From Oxalobacteraceae bacterium (GTDB taxonomy: Bacteria > Pseudomonadota > Gammaproteobacteria > Burkholderiales > Burkholderiaceae_D), in the NCBI GenBank assembly GCA_003537575.1, contig DPRS01000025.1, positions 182,977 through 240,130 of the forward strand: a stretch of 57,154 nt of DNA. Direction: 5' to 3'. This document shows, in pieces, positions 8,310 through 16,448 of the stretch (its first letter is position 1; every line of letters begins with the position of its first letter). Both the position numbers and the translations under genes were made by a program. A model generated the notes under the pieces. That model was given only the letters and a program-made list of their open reading frames with translations. It was not told the origin of the DNA and ran no database searches.

Positions 8310-9286
8310 GCACGGCCTCCACCATGGGAAGAATGCGCAGGCAAACGCTCGGCCACGCGCAGCACAGCCGAACGCGCGCGCGGATTGGCAGCGATTTCGG
8401 CCGCCGATGGTTTGGCTTTACCGAGGAGCTTGAATTGCGGTTGGGGCAGGTCAACGGCACGAATCGGCAGGCGGCGGTCAGGCTGCGGCAGTCTGGCCTT
8501 GCCGGCCATGAACTGCTTGACGATACGATCTTCCAGTGAATGAAAGCTGATCACAGCCATTCTCCCCCCCGGCGCCAGAAGCCGGAACGCCTGTTCCAGT
8601 CCTATTTCGAGTTCTTCAAGCTCTTTATTGATGAAAATCCGGATAGCCTGAAAGGTGCGAGTTGCCGGATCCTTGCCCTTCTCGCGGGTTTTGACGGCGT
8701 GTGCCACGATCTCGGCAAGCTGTCGTGTGCCTGAAATTGGTTCGATTGCCCGGCGAGCAGTAATCGCCTTTGCAATCTGAAAAGCATACCGTTCTTCCCC
8801 ATAATCACGTATCACTTTCTCGATAGTTCGCTCGTCTTCGACCGCCAGCCATTCCGCCGCCGACATGCCACGCGTGGTATCCATGCGCATGTCGAGCGGG
8901 CCGTCGCCCCGAAAACTGAAACCCCGCGCCGCATCATCGACTTGCGGCGAGGAGATACCCAGGTCCAGCAACACCCCTTGCACCTGCAAAACATCACGCT
9001 GCGCCAGCGCTTCGCACATTCCGGCAAAACTGCCGTGCACGATCGCAAAGCGCGGATCGGCGATGGCTTGCGCCGCCGCGATCGCCTGCACATCCTTGTC
9101 GAACGCCAGCAAATGGCCGTTCGCATCCAGCCGCTCCAGGATCAAGCGGCTATGGCCGCCGCGCCCGAAAGTGCCATCGACATACCAGCCGCCCGCGCGC
9201 ATGCCGGCGATCTCCAGCGCATCGACCGCTTCTTCCAACAGCACCGTACGGTGCTGCAACCCTGGCACCGGCTGATCAGAATTCAT
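8306..9286 (-). CDS. rsmH: 16S rRNA (cytosine1402-N4)-methyltransferase RsmH (MraW)
   Basis: RsmH methylates N4 of C1402 in the ribosomal P site using S-adenosylmethionine. The 326-residue protein shows HRTVLLEEAVDAL, the SAM-binding DGTFGRGGHSRLIL, LLDLGISSPQVDDAARGFSF, DMRMDTTRGMSAAEWL and the C-terminal VISFHSLEDRIVKQF, all RsmH hallmarks. It starts 6 bp after mraZ and its stop overlaps the ftsL ATG, as in most proteobacterial dcw clusters. Confidence 0.97.
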   Translation of the reverse strand: MNSDQPVPGLQHRTVLLEEAVDALEIAGMRAGGWYVDGTFGRGGHSRLILERLDANGHLLAFDKDVQAIAAAQAIADPRFAIVHGSFAGMCEALAQRDVLQVQGVLLDLGISSPQVDDAARGFSFRGDGPLDMRMDTTRGMSAAEWLAVEDERTIEKVIRDYGEERYAFQIAKAITARRAIEPISGTRQLAEIVAHAVKTREKGKDPATRTFQAIRIFINKELEELEIGLEQAFRLLAPGGRMAVISFHSLEDRIVKQFMAGKARLPQPDRRLPIRAVDLPQPQFKLLGKAKPSAAEIAANPRARSAVLRVAERLPAHSSHGGGRA

Positions 9287-9292
9287 CGCGGG

Positions 9293-9721
9293 CTAGAAGG
9301 AAAAATCGTTCAACACGTCCGGCATGCCTTTGGCGACCGCTTCGGCTTCGCTCTCGGCCAGCTTGGCCGCATCCCAGATTTCAAAATGACTGCCCATACC
9401 CAGCAGCATGACGTCACGCGTCAAGCCGACGGCACTACGCAATTCGGGGGCGATCAGAATGCGCCCGGCGGAGTCCATCTCCACATCCGAGGCATTGCCC
9501 AAAAAGATACGTTGCCAGGCCCGTGCCGACATCGGCCAGGCGGCAATTTGTTCACGGTGTTGCTCCCAGACGGGGCGCGGAAACAGCAGCAGACAGCCAT
9601 GCGGGTGCTTGGTCAGGGTGATGCGGCCTTCGCACTGTACCGTCAGGGCGTCACGATGCCGGGACGGAATCGACATCCGGCCCTTGGCATCGAGATTCAA
9701 GGCTGACGCACCCTGGAACAC
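9293..9721 (-). CDS. mraZ: Transcriptional regulator / division protein MraZ (GTG start)
   Basis: MraZ is a ring-forming DNA-binding protein of the AbrB-like fold that represses its own dcw operon. I place the start at the GTG at 9719-9721. This gives a 142-residue protein beginning VFQGASALNLDAKGRMSIPSRHRD, the conserved N-terminus of the family, with a GAGGG ribosome binding site about 9 nt upstream. An upstream ATG would add 35 residues unlike the family and would run into the operator. The two SpoVT/AbrB-like halves are visible (LNLDAKGRMSIPSRHRDAL and VEMDSAGRILIAPELR). Confidence 0.95.
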   Translation of the reverse strand: MFQGASALNLDAKGRMSIPSRHRDALTVQCEGRITLTKHPHGCLLLFPRPVWEQHREQIAAWPMSARAWQRIFLGNASDVEMDSAGRILIAPELRSAVGLTRDVMLLGMGSHFEIWDAAKLAESEAEAVAKGMPDVLNDFSF

Positions 9722-9790
9722 TAGGAAACCCTCACTTTTTGCTAGTCTGGCATGACTGATTTGTATTTTTGGGATACCAGTGCGGTGAAA

Positions 9791-9832
9791 TTCCCCCCAC
9801 AAAAATACACTTTTTGACACTTCCACCCACTT
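9791..9832 (-). promoter_or_regulatory. MraZ operator: four boxes at 10-bp spacing
   Basis: On the minus strand four GTG boxes recur exactly every 10 bp (plus-strand CAC at 9798-9800, 9808-9810, 9818-9820 and 9828-9830); the outer two are GTGGG, the inner two GTGTC and GTGTA. Known MraZ operators are GTGGG-type repeats at 10-bp spacing just upstream of mraZ, so this is very likely the autoregulatory site. It overlaps the -10 element and the predicted transcription start. Confidence 0.85.
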
Positions 9833-9857
9833 TAGAGGATGCCCTTTTTGCGGTCAA
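9829..9857 (-). promoter_or_regulatory. Predicted sigma70 promoter of the dcw operon
   Basis: On the minus strand TTGACC (plus 9852-9857) is followed after exactly 17 bp by TAAAGT (plus 9829-9834), a good -35/-10 pair. Transcription would begin near 9822, inside the MraZ box array, and give a leader of about 100 nt before the mraZ GTG. Confidence 0.7.
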
Positions 9858-9988
9858 GTAATATCCAGCGACCAAATTGATATTTTTTTCTTTGCAGTCA
9901 ACCACTTAGCGCACTTCCTTGATGCACCACAGCAAGGTATTTCCTTGCAAAATGAAGCACTTACCGAAAACTATGAAAGTAGGGTCTT

Positions 9989-10010
9989 AGATAAACACAT
10001 GTGTTTATCT
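9989..10010. other. Perfect 22-bp palindrome
   Basis: AGATAAACACA is followed directly by its exact complement TGTGTTTATCT, with no spacer. It lies in the AT-rich gap between the dcw promoter (about 130 bp away) and the protease terminator. Nothing in the window repeats it. The form suits a binding site for a symmetric DNA-binding dimer; no T-run follows on either strand beyond a few bases, so it does not look like a terminator. The rest of 9860-10220 shows no convincing gene. Confidence 0.7.
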
Positions 10011-10220
10011 TTGCAACAAGCGATTTTTATGAAATTCCAAAGGGAAATAATTCAAAAAAATAAAGGCCCAAACCTCGGAAAAGCAAGCTCTGCGCGCTTT
10101 CGCAGGGGAGGAATAGGCGGAACTATGACTGGATGACAGGAAACAGGTTCCCACTGGAAATTTATAACTCTGGCTGTCCGACTGGAGTGCTACGTGTGAC
10201 AACCCCCGCCAGAAGGCTTC

Positions 10221-10258
10221 AAAAGAAAAACGCACAGGACCGATTCGGTGCCTGTGCG
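10221..10258 (-). terminator. Rho-independent terminator of the S8 protease gene
   Basis: Read on the minus strand, CGCACAGG and CCTGTGCG pair (8 bp); the inner ACCGA/TCGGT extends the stem past a C-C mismatch. TTTTTCTTTT follows. It lies about 50 bp past the protease stop. Confidence 0.9.
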
Positions 10259-10311
10259 CTGGAAAGGCCATCCCGGTCAACTCCGTTCAACGGGGTACCG
10301 GGCATTCCCCA

Positions 10312-11919
10312 TCAGGGACAAGTCTTGTCGATAACGTAGTAATTGGCACCGGTCTGACGCAGCTTGGTCATGTAGAACATATTGTACAAGCCCATGTTCT
10401 GGTTCGACCCGTTGGCATACGCGTAACTACCGCTGTTATGCGCACGGCCGTTGATGACATGACTGTAGTTGCTGCTGTTGTAGCAAGCGCCCTCTGGGGG
10501 GGGCGGTGTCGGTGTGGGGGTGGGCGCTGTGCCGGCGATCTTGTTCAGCGCGGTATCCACTTGAATGCGCGGCTTGGCGATGCCATTGCGGCTGTCCGTG
10601 ATCATCTTTCCGGTCGACTTCAATGCCTCCGTAATCTCGGCGATGGTAGCGGTCGGCTTTTGGGAACGCAGCACGGCCCAGGCGCCCGTGACATGCGGTG
10701 TCGCCATCGAGGTGCCATTGAAGCTGGCATAGCCGCCACCCGGCACGGCAGAGCTGATCGCCGAACCCGTAGCCAGCAGGGTCAAAAAGCTGGTGCTGTT
10801 GGAATACGATGCGACCGCATCCGACTTGGTGGTGGCGCCGACGCTGATTGCCGTTGAAATGCACGCCGGGGACGAGAGGGAATTGGTTTTGCTCTCATTC
10901 CCCGATGCGACGATGGTGGCAATGCCGGCAGCGCGCAGATTGTCGATGGGCTTCTTCATCGCATCCGTGTCGCAGTTGCTGGTGTAAGCACCGCCGCCCA
11001 GACTCATGTTGACAGCGGCAATGGCATAGTTCGCACGCTGGCTATACACGTATTCCAAGGCTTTGATGATGTCAGACGTGTAGGCAGAGATGCCACCGCT
11101 ATAGCGCGATGAAAATACTTGCACCGCCATGATGTTGGTATTCTTCGCCACGCCGGAAAAGCTCGATCCCAACCCGGCAGCAATACCGGCAACGTGCGTA
11201 CCATGCTCGCATCCGGACAGGGAGCAGTTTTTCGCGGCGCCGGCGCCGGTCTGTGAACTGGCGCCATTCGTGCAAAGCGACTTGGAACTGTAGTAGCTAT
11301 TGGTCGAATAACAGGCTTCTGCCACCACTTTCCCGGCCAGGAAAGGGTGTGTGGAATCGACGCCGGTGTCGATGATAGCGACCGTCTGGCCCGTGCCGGT
11401 TGCGCCGGCAGTCCAGGCTTTGTCGCTGCCGATCAAGGGCACGCTTTCCGCCAGACTCTGCTGCAGCAGCGCGTCTTCCTGAATGCTTGCAACATCCGTT
11501 GCATGGGCGAGAAGATGGGCAAGCGCCGAACTGTCAGCATTGATCACCACATAGGGCAACGTATCGAAACGCTTGTGCGCGACGCCGCCCAGCTTGGTAA
11601 TGCGCTTCAGAAAAGCGTCTTGCGCGGCAATCAGATTTTTGCGCTGCGACTGGATTTGCGCCGTTTTCAATTGATGCTCGGGCTGCGCCGGTGTGCGCAG
11701 CGTCACGATCAAACGCACACTGCCATCCTGCCGGACTTTTTGCTGCAAATAATTTTTTACCAATTGGCCAGGGGCTGTGTGCACCTGATCCAGCGGCAAG
11801 CCCGAGGTCGGCAAAGTCACCGGTGTTACCGGCTGTGCATGCGCCGATTGCACGCCCGTCAAGGCGAGTACGGCAGGCAATAGTAATGAAAGGCGGTTCC
11901 AATGTCTCCAGCGTGTCAT
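10312..11919 (-). CDS. Secreted subtilisin-like serine protease (peptidase S8)
   Basis: This is a 535-residue exported protease. It has a signal peptide (positively charged start, hydrophobic LLLPAVLALTGVQSAHA, cleavage likely near residue 28), then a propeptide of about 120 residues with the inhibitor-I9-like run SVRLIVTLRTPAQPEHQ. The catalytic domain has all three residues: Asp184 in AIIDTGVD, His239 in CEHGTHVAGIAAG and Ser404 in FNGTSMATPHVTG. A Thr/Pro linker (about residues 466-474) leads to a C-terminal module of about 60 residues beginning ACYNSSNYSHVINGRA, which resembles small C-terminal modules of other secreted hydrolases. It is monocistronic with its own terminator; substrate unknown. 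Confidence 0.93.
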   Translation of the reverse strand: MTRWRHWNRLSLLLPAVLALTGVQSAHAQPVTPVTLPTSGLPLDQVHTAPGQLVKNYLQQKVRQDGSVRLIVTLRTPAQPEHQLKTAQIQSQRKNLIAAQDAFLKRITKLGGVAHKRFDTLPYVVINADSSALAHLLAHATDVASIQEDALLQQSLAESVPLIGSDKAWTAGATGTGQTVAIIDTGVDSTHPFLAGKVVAEACYSTNSYYSSKSLCTNGASSQTGAGAAKNCSLSGCEHGTHVAGIAAGLGSSFSGVAKNTNIMAVQVFSSRYSGGISAYTSDIIKALEYVYSQRANYAIAAVNMSLGGGAYTSNCDTDAMKKPIDNLRAAGIATIVASGNESKTNSLSSPACISTAISVGATTKSDAVASYSNSTSFLTLLATGSAISSAVPGGGYASFNGTSMATPHVTGAWAVLRSQKPTATIAEITEALKSTGKMITDSRNGIAKPRIQVDTALNKIAGTAPTPTPTPPPPEGACYNSSNYSHVINGRAHNSGSYAYANGSNQNMGLYNMFYMTKLRQTGANYYVIDKTCP

Positions 11920-12021
11920 GTCTTTCCTTGGTTGATGAAGCTCGTCAAGAGCTGTTGAAAGCCGCGACTTTGGCGGTCGCAGCAGGCAGCCAATTTCTTT
12001 TTATATTTAATGGCGGCACTG

Positions 12022-12050
12022 ATTGTAACGATGACAATTAACGCGTTGAA
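12022..12050 (-). promoter_or_regulatory. Possible promoter of the S8 protease gene
   Basis: On the minus strand TTCAAC (plus 12045-12050) and TACAAT (plus 12022-12027) are separated by 17 bp, about 100 bp before the protease start. The -10 is good, the -35 weak. The remaining gap (12051-12272) holds only a short hairpin at 12112-12127 (CTGGCCG/CGGCCAG) and no gene I can support. Confidence 0.4.
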
Positions 12051-12272
12051 GCAATTTTTCATTGCTACAACGCTGTTTTCCACGCTAAAGATTGGAGAAA
12101 ATCAAGATTCTGGCCGAACGGCCAGTCCGCTTAATACATAAGCGTTACCAGAAGGAAATAAAAAGGGAGAAAAAATCGCCCGCAATCACGCAGAATGAAA
12201 TTCCACTCGATGTGCGAATTTACAGAAACAATGTCGCGCACAAGAAAGCGCGCATGTGATGAAGAGAAAAAT

Positions 12273-12607
12273 GAAGCAAGCCGATAGGCCGGATTCTGTT
12301 ACGGCCGCCGAGTTGCCCCGTCGGCTATGACAGCCATTCCTCTAGGCCGAGGATTACTCCCCGGCTCAAGCTCTCTACCCGCACGCTCCGCGAGCAGCAT
12401 CAACGCGTGCCTATTTGAGATTGCTCCAGGTGGAGGTTACCGCGTTTCACCGTAACTTAATACGCTCGTCTCTGTGGCCCTATTCCTCGCCTTATACCTT
12501 GCGGCTTTCGGCGGACGGTCGTTAACCGTCACCCTGCTCTGTGGAGTCCGGACCTTCCTCCCGCCGGCAACGCGAACGCTACCGGCCAGCGGCTGTCTGG
12601 CTTGCTT
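12273..12607 (-). ncRNA. rnpB: RNase P RNA (type A)
   Basis: This is the catalytic RNA subunit of RNase P, which matures tRNA 5' ends. On the minus strand it begins near AAGCAAGCCAGACAGCCGCT and contains the conserved P4-region sequence GGGAGGAAGGTCCGGACTCC, CAGAGCAGGGTGACGG, the GGTAAACTCC-like GGTAACCTCCACC, and near the 3' end the partner ACAGAATCCGGCC, closed by a 3' strand (CGGCTTGCTTC) complementary to the 5' end. An ATTTTTCTCTT tail follows. End positions are accurate to a few bases. Open reading frames across it are spurious. Confidence 0.96.
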
Positions 12608-12621
12608 CAGGCAGGATTGTA
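12608..12621 (-). promoter_or_regulatory. rnpB -10 element
   Basis: On the minus strand TACAAT (plus 12616-12621) lies 8-9 bp before the RNA 5' end, as expected for a sigma70 -10 box. No good -35 is seen at normal spacing; TTGCAG lies too far upstream. Confidence 0.5.
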
Positions 12622-12815
12622 CAGCGCTGCCGGCAGACGCGCTTGCCTGCAAGCCAATCTTTCCGCTGAGCGCACCCCTCTACCGCAATTTAACTTTGCC
12701 GTATCAGTAAAATTGATACATGCTAACGTTGTCGTTCTTGCTGCGGTTTATCGTTGAGAGCATCATTCAACAATATCCCATCATGGCCTGAAAGTTGCAT
12801 TCCGCCGGGAGCAAC

Positions 12816-14078
12816 ATGTTCGTCATTATCGCCAGCATACTAGGCACACTGATCGTCGTGCTCTTCGTGACCAACTTTACGTTGGGCGAAAAGAAAGTGC
12901 AGCGCGATATTCCCCATTTGTACACGGTCCATGATGCGCAGTTCGCGCGTACCATGGGCGTGATGCTGGGGCCGACCATCGTCCGCGGCAACCGCGTCGA
13001 GGCGCTCGTCAACGGCGACCGGATTTTCCCTGCCATGCTGGAGGCGATACACTCGGCTCAACGCACCGTCACTTTCGAAACCTTCATTTACTGGTCCGGC
13101 GACGTCGGCCGGCAGTTCGTCGAAGCGCTGTCCGAGCGCGCCCGTGCCGGCGTCCGGGTGCACGTCCTGCTGGACTGGGTCGGCAGCAGCAAGATGGAGG
13201 ATACGCAAATCGAAGCCATGCGCGAAGCCGGCGTGCAAGTCTTCAAATACCGTCCGCTGCGCTGGTATAACGTCGGCCGCTTCAACAACCGCACGCACCG
13301 CAAGCTGCTGGTCATCGATGGAAAGATTGGCTTTACCGGCGGCGTCGGCATTGCCGACAGGTGGAGCGGCGATGCGCAGGATGCCGACCACTGGCGCGAC
13401 TCGCACTTCCGCGTCGAGGGTCCGGTGGTGGCGCAAATGCAGGCGGTGGTGATGGACAACTGGATGCAAACCACCGGCAAGGTTCTGCACGGAGCCGACT
13501 ATTTCCCGCCGCTGCAGCCGGCCGGCGACAGTCCGGCGCAAATGTTTTCCAGCTCCCCCTCCGGCGGCAGCGAAAGCACCGAATTGATGTACCTGCTGGC
13601 GATTACCGCCGCCCAAAAAACGCTCCATCTTTCGAGCTCGTATTTCGTGCCGGATGAATTGACGCTGCAGGCGCTGGTCGATGCAACCCGGCGAGGCGTC
13701 GCGGTGCAGATCATCTTGCCCGGCAAATACATCGATATCGTAACGATGCGCCGGGCTTCGCGCGGGCAATGGGGAGATCTGTTGCGGGCAGGAGTGGAAA
13801 TCTTCGAGTATCAGCCGACCATGTACCACTGCAAGGTGTTGATTGTGGATGAATTGCTGGTATCGGTCGGTTCGACCAATTTCGACAACCGCTCGTTCCG
13901 GCTGAACGACGAAGCCAACCTGAATGTCTACGATGAAGTCTTCGCACGCAGCCAGATCGCCATTTTTCAGCAGGATCTGCAGCAATCCCGCCGCATCACG
14001 CTGGAACAGTGGCTGTCGCGGCCGCTCTCGGAAAAGCTTCTGGAACACGCGCTGGCGCTGGCCGCGCCGCTGCTTTGA
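12816..14078 (+). CDS. Cardiolipin synthase-like phospholipase D family protein
   Basis: This is a 420-residue membrane-anchored enzyme with one N-terminal hydrophobic helix (FVIIASILGTLIVVLFVT) and two phospholipase D half-domains. The HKD motifs are HRKLLVID...GFTGG in the first half and HCKVLIVD...VGSTNFDNRSF in the second. It probably makes cardiolipin by transesterification of phospholipids at the inner membrane. I chose the ATG at 12816 because GGGAG lies 5 nt upstream; the in-frame TTG at 12795 is less likely. A 19-bp inverted repeat (GTATCA/TGATAC, 12701-12719) lies upstream. It is distinct from the ClsB-type protein at 42.1 kb. Confidence 0.9.
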   Translation: MFVIIASILGTLIVVLFVTNFTLGEKKVQRDIPHLYTVHDAQFARTMGVMLGPTIVRGNRVEALVNGDRIFPAMLEAIHSAQRTVTFETFIYWSGDVGRQFVEALSERARAGVRVHVLLDWVGSSKMEDTQIEAMREAGVQVFKYRPLRWYNVGRFNNRTHRKLLVIDGKIGFTGGVGIADRWSGDAQDADHWRDSHFRVEGPVVAQMQAVVMDNWMQTTGKVLHGADYFPPLQPAGDSPAQMFSSSPSGGSESTELMYLLAITAAQKTLHLSSSYFVPDELTLQALVDATRRGVAVQIILPGKYIDIVTMRRASRGQWGDLLRAGVEIFEYQPTMYHCKVLIVDELLVSVGSTNFDNRSFRLNDEANLNVYDEVFARSQIAIFQQDLQQSRRITLEQWLSRPLSEKLLEHALALAAPLL

Positions 14079-14139
14079 TGGCGCCGGGCGGGCGCATCTG
14101 CCGCCGCGCCGCCCGACCCACGCAGGATTTACTGCGAAT

Positions 14140-14403
14140 TTACTTGGCCGACACCGCGTCCGGCAACACCACGTTCACATCCAGCACTTCCAGATTGCCC
14201 TGACGGTCCAGTGAAATCTTGATGTCGTCCTGGCTGACCCTGGTGTATTTGGAAATCACCGCGATCAATTCCTGCCGCAGCGCGGGCAGGAAATCCGGCC
14301 CGTTGCGATCACTGCGCTCATGCGCAATGATGATTTGCAGGCGTTCCTTGGCGGCGACCGCCGATTTCGGCTTGCTTTCGAACAGAAAGGAAAGGAGCGC
14401 CAT
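14140..14403 (-). CDS. minE: Cell division topological specificity factor MinE
   Basis: MinE drives pole-to-pole oscillation of MinCD so that the Z ring forms at midcell. The 87-residue protein starts MALLSFLF (amphipathic membrane-binding start), followed by the anti-MinCD region AAKERLQIIIAHERSDRNGPDFLP and the topological domain LRQELIAVISKYTRVSQDDI. The ATG at 14401-14403 is one base from the minD stop. A longer frame extending into minD is an artefact. Confidence 0.96.
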   Translation of the reverse strand: MALLSFLFESKPKSAVAAKERLQIIIAHERSDRNGPDFLPALRQELIAVISKYTRVSQDDIKISLDRQGNLEVLDVNVVLPDAVSAK

Positions 14404-14404
14404 G

Positions 14405-15220
14405 TCACTTACCTCCGAAAATGCGCTTGAACAGGCCCGGTTTTTCGTAATCGGTGAAGCGCAGCGGCACGTCTTCGCCGAGGAAACGCGCCACCACGTC
14501 CTGATAGGCCTGCGCCACATCGCTGCCGGCCATGTGGATCGCCGGATTGCCCTGGTTGGAGGCGTGCAGCACCGATTCCGATTCGGGGATGATGCCCAGC
14601 AGCGGGATGCGCAGGATTTCCTGGACGTCGGCATACGACAGCATTTCGCCCGCATCGACGCGCTTGGGCACGTAACGGGTGATCAGCAGGTGCTCCTTGA
14701 CCGGTTCGCCGCCGCTCTGGGCGCGGCGCGACTTCGCCTGGATGATGCCGAGGATGCGGTCGGAGTCGCGCACCGAAGACACTTCCGGATTGGTCACCAC
14801 GATCGCCTCGTCGGCGAAGGTCAGGGCCATCACGGCGCCGCGCTCGATGCCGGCGGGAGAATCGCAGATAATGTATTCGAAACCCATGCCGATCAGGTCG
14901 TTCAGGACACGTTCGACGCCTTCCTCGGTCAGGGCATCCTTGTCACGGGTCTGGGAGGCCGGTAGCACGAACAGGTTGTCGCAGTGCTTGTCCTTGATCA
15001 GCGCCTGGGTAAGATTGGCCTCATTGTTGATGACATTGACAAGGTCATAGACCACCCGGCGCTCGCAACCCATGATCAGGTCGAGGTTGCGCAGACCGAC
15101 GTCGAAGTCCAGCACGGCAGTCTTGTGACCGCGCAGGGCGAGGCCGGAAGAAAAGCTGGCGCTCGAGGTCGTCTTGCCGACGCCCCCTTTACCCGATGTC
15201 ACCACGATGATCTTTGCCAC
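14405..15220 (-). CDS. minD: Septum site-determining ATPase MinD
   Basis: MinD is a membrane-binding ParA/MinD ATPase that recruits MinC and is stimulated by MinE. The 271-residue protein begins with the deviant Walker A VTSGKGGVGKTTSSAS, has DFDVGLRNLDLIMGCERR and CDSPAGIERGA, and ends in the amphipathic membrane-targeting helix PGLFKRIFGGK. It is preceded by a gap of about 190 bp containing repeat copy B. Confidence 0.98.
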   Translation of the reverse strand: MAKIIVVTSGKGGVGKTTSSASFSSGLALRGHKTAVLDFDVGLRNLDLIMGCERRVVYDLVNVINNEANLTQALIKDKHCDNLFVLPASQTRDKDALTEEGVERVLNDLIGMGFEYIICDSPAGIERGAVMALTFADEAIVVTNPEVSSVRDSDRILGIIQAKSRRAQSGGEPVKEHLLITRYVPKRVDAGEMLSYADVQEILRIPLLGIIPESESVLHASNQGNPAIHMAGSDVAQAYQDVVARFLGEDVPLRFTDYEKPGLFKRIFGGK

Positions 15221-15234
15221 AAAAAGCTCCTTTT

Positions 15235-15385
15235 TTAAATTTGCGGGACAGCGTCCATAGAATTGGGGGACAGCGACTTATTCATTGCGGGACAGAATCC
15301 TTGTGATTGAGGACAGAGTTAAGCGAAGCGGTACTCTGTCCCAAACCGATTAAGGTGATAGCGGTACTCTGTCCTCAACTAATTA
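15235..15385 (-). repeat. Dispersed GGACAGAGT repeat element, copy B (minC-minD gap)
   Basis: The minC-minD gap is filled by degenerate GGACAG units: plus-strand GCGGGACAGCGTC, GGGGGACAGCGAC, GCGGGACAGAATC, GAGGACAGAGTTA, then two inverted ACTCTGTCC cores. The last about 52 bp (15333-15385) are nearly the reverse complement of 3274-3327, and the order of the flanking units matches copy A, with about 40 bp extra here. It lies inside an operon whose genes are otherwise tightly packed. Confidence 0.85.
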
Positions 15386-15412
15386 AATGCAATTTGGAAT
15401 TTTAATTCGGAT

Positions 15413-16216
15413 TCAGTTCGGATTGACCGGCATCAGCTCGATTCTGTCGCCATTTAACCTTACCTGCACCGGATGGTGCGAGACATTGGCGGCGAAACCG
15501 TTCTCGAAGGTGCTGTAAATGCCGGCGATCGACACCAGTTCGGCTTCCATGTTCAGCGCAAAAATGCGCGCCGACGTATTGCCGGAAGCGCCGGCCAGCG
15601 CGCGCCCGCGCAGCGGCGCATAGACATGGATGCTACCGTCGGCGATCAGCTCGGCGCCAGCATTGACGATAGCCGTCACCACCAGGTCGGCGCCACGCGC
15701 ATAGACGCGCTGACCGGCACGTACCGGAGTGTCGACGAACATGGCCTGAACGGCGGCAGGTACAGCCGGCGCTATCGGTGCCGCAGGCGCCACTGCCACC
15801 GCCGGAGTCGGTGCCGGACTTGGCGGCGCGACCTCTGCCGGAGCGGCCGACTGTGGCGCCAGCGGCGCGGCCTCCTCAGCTGCCTGCGGCGCCTGCGCCA
15901 GCACATCCAGACTCAGGCCGGCGGCGAGAATATCTTCGGTCAGTTCAGGCGGGGCATTGCGCACCGCCACCGGGTTCAGGCGGTACGATTTCAACATGAC
16001 CACCAACGCCGGCCAGTCGATGCGCTTGTCGGCCGCGTCGATGGCGCCAATATCGATGACGGCAAATTCATCGTCGAAATAATCGGAGGCGCCGCCCGTC
16101 ATATCCTGCATCGCCTGGTTCAGCAAGGACAATTCGGTTTCATGCAGAATGACCGAGACTGCCACCACGGTGGAAATCTTGATCTCGATAGGCTTGCGGG
16201 ATTGAATTTTTGCCAT
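15413..16216 (-). CDS. minC: Septum site-determining protein MinC
   Basis: MinC inhibits FtsZ polymerisation away from midcell. The 267-residue product starts MAKIQSRKPIEIKISTVVAV and has an N-terminal FtsZ-inhibitory domain, an Ala/Pro-rich linker (about residues 120-165, APAEVAPPSPAPTPAVAVAP) and a C-terminal beta-helical dimerisation domain with VRAGQRVYARGADLVVTAIV and HVYAPLRGRALAGASGN. The ATG at 16216 has a GAGTGG-type ribosome binding site; a longer upstream frame lacks homology-like content. The long linker is typical of betaproteobacterial MinC. Confidence 0.95.
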   Translation of the reverse strand: MAKIQSRKPIEIKISTVVAVSVILHETELSLLNQAMQDMTGGASDYFDDEFAVIDIGAIDAADKRIDWPALVVMLKSYRLNPVAVRNAPPELTEDILAAGLSLDVLAQAPQAAEEAAPLAPQSAAPAEVAPPSPAPTPAVAVAPAAPIAPAVPAAVQAMFVDTPVRAGQRVYARGADLVVTAIVNAGAELIADGSIHVYAPLRGRALAGASGNTSARIFALNMEAELVSIAGIYSTFENGFAANVSHHPVQVRLNGDRIELMPVNPN

Positions 16217-16293
16217 GAAAACGCCACTCAAAATGCGGAAAACTGCCGGATGTCTTCTAAAACTGATTAAAAGCAATGCATACGCGGCCCGCA

Positions 16294-16323
16294 AGTATAG
16301 GGACAAGTTTCCCAATTGAGCAA
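16294..16323 (-). promoter_or_regulatory. Possible promoter of minCDE
   Basis: On the minus strand TTGCTC (plus 16318-16323) and TATACT (plus 16294-16299) are separated by 18 bp, about 80 bp before the minC ATG. Confidence 0.45.
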
Positions 16324-16448
16324 GAAACTCCTCAGGCACACCGCTCCGCTGCAATTTGCCTGGCCATACCGGCCATTTCGGGTTTTCAAGGATAATGGTG
16401 TTTTTGCACGAGCTTCCGGGTTGCCGCCTGCACCGGCCCACCTCATTC

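Noticed and set aside
9945..10136. 63-aa plus-strand frame in the dcw-protease gap
   Set aside because: It crosses the 22-bp palindrome, has no ribosome binding site and no protein-like pattern.
12437..12710. Small frames on both strands at 12.4-12.7 kb
   Set aside because: They lie within the RNase P RNA gene.
14084..14115. GC-rich inverted repeat between the convergent cardiolipin synthase and minE genes as a bidirectional terminator
   Set aside because: The stem has a bulge and no T-run on either side; too weak to annotate.
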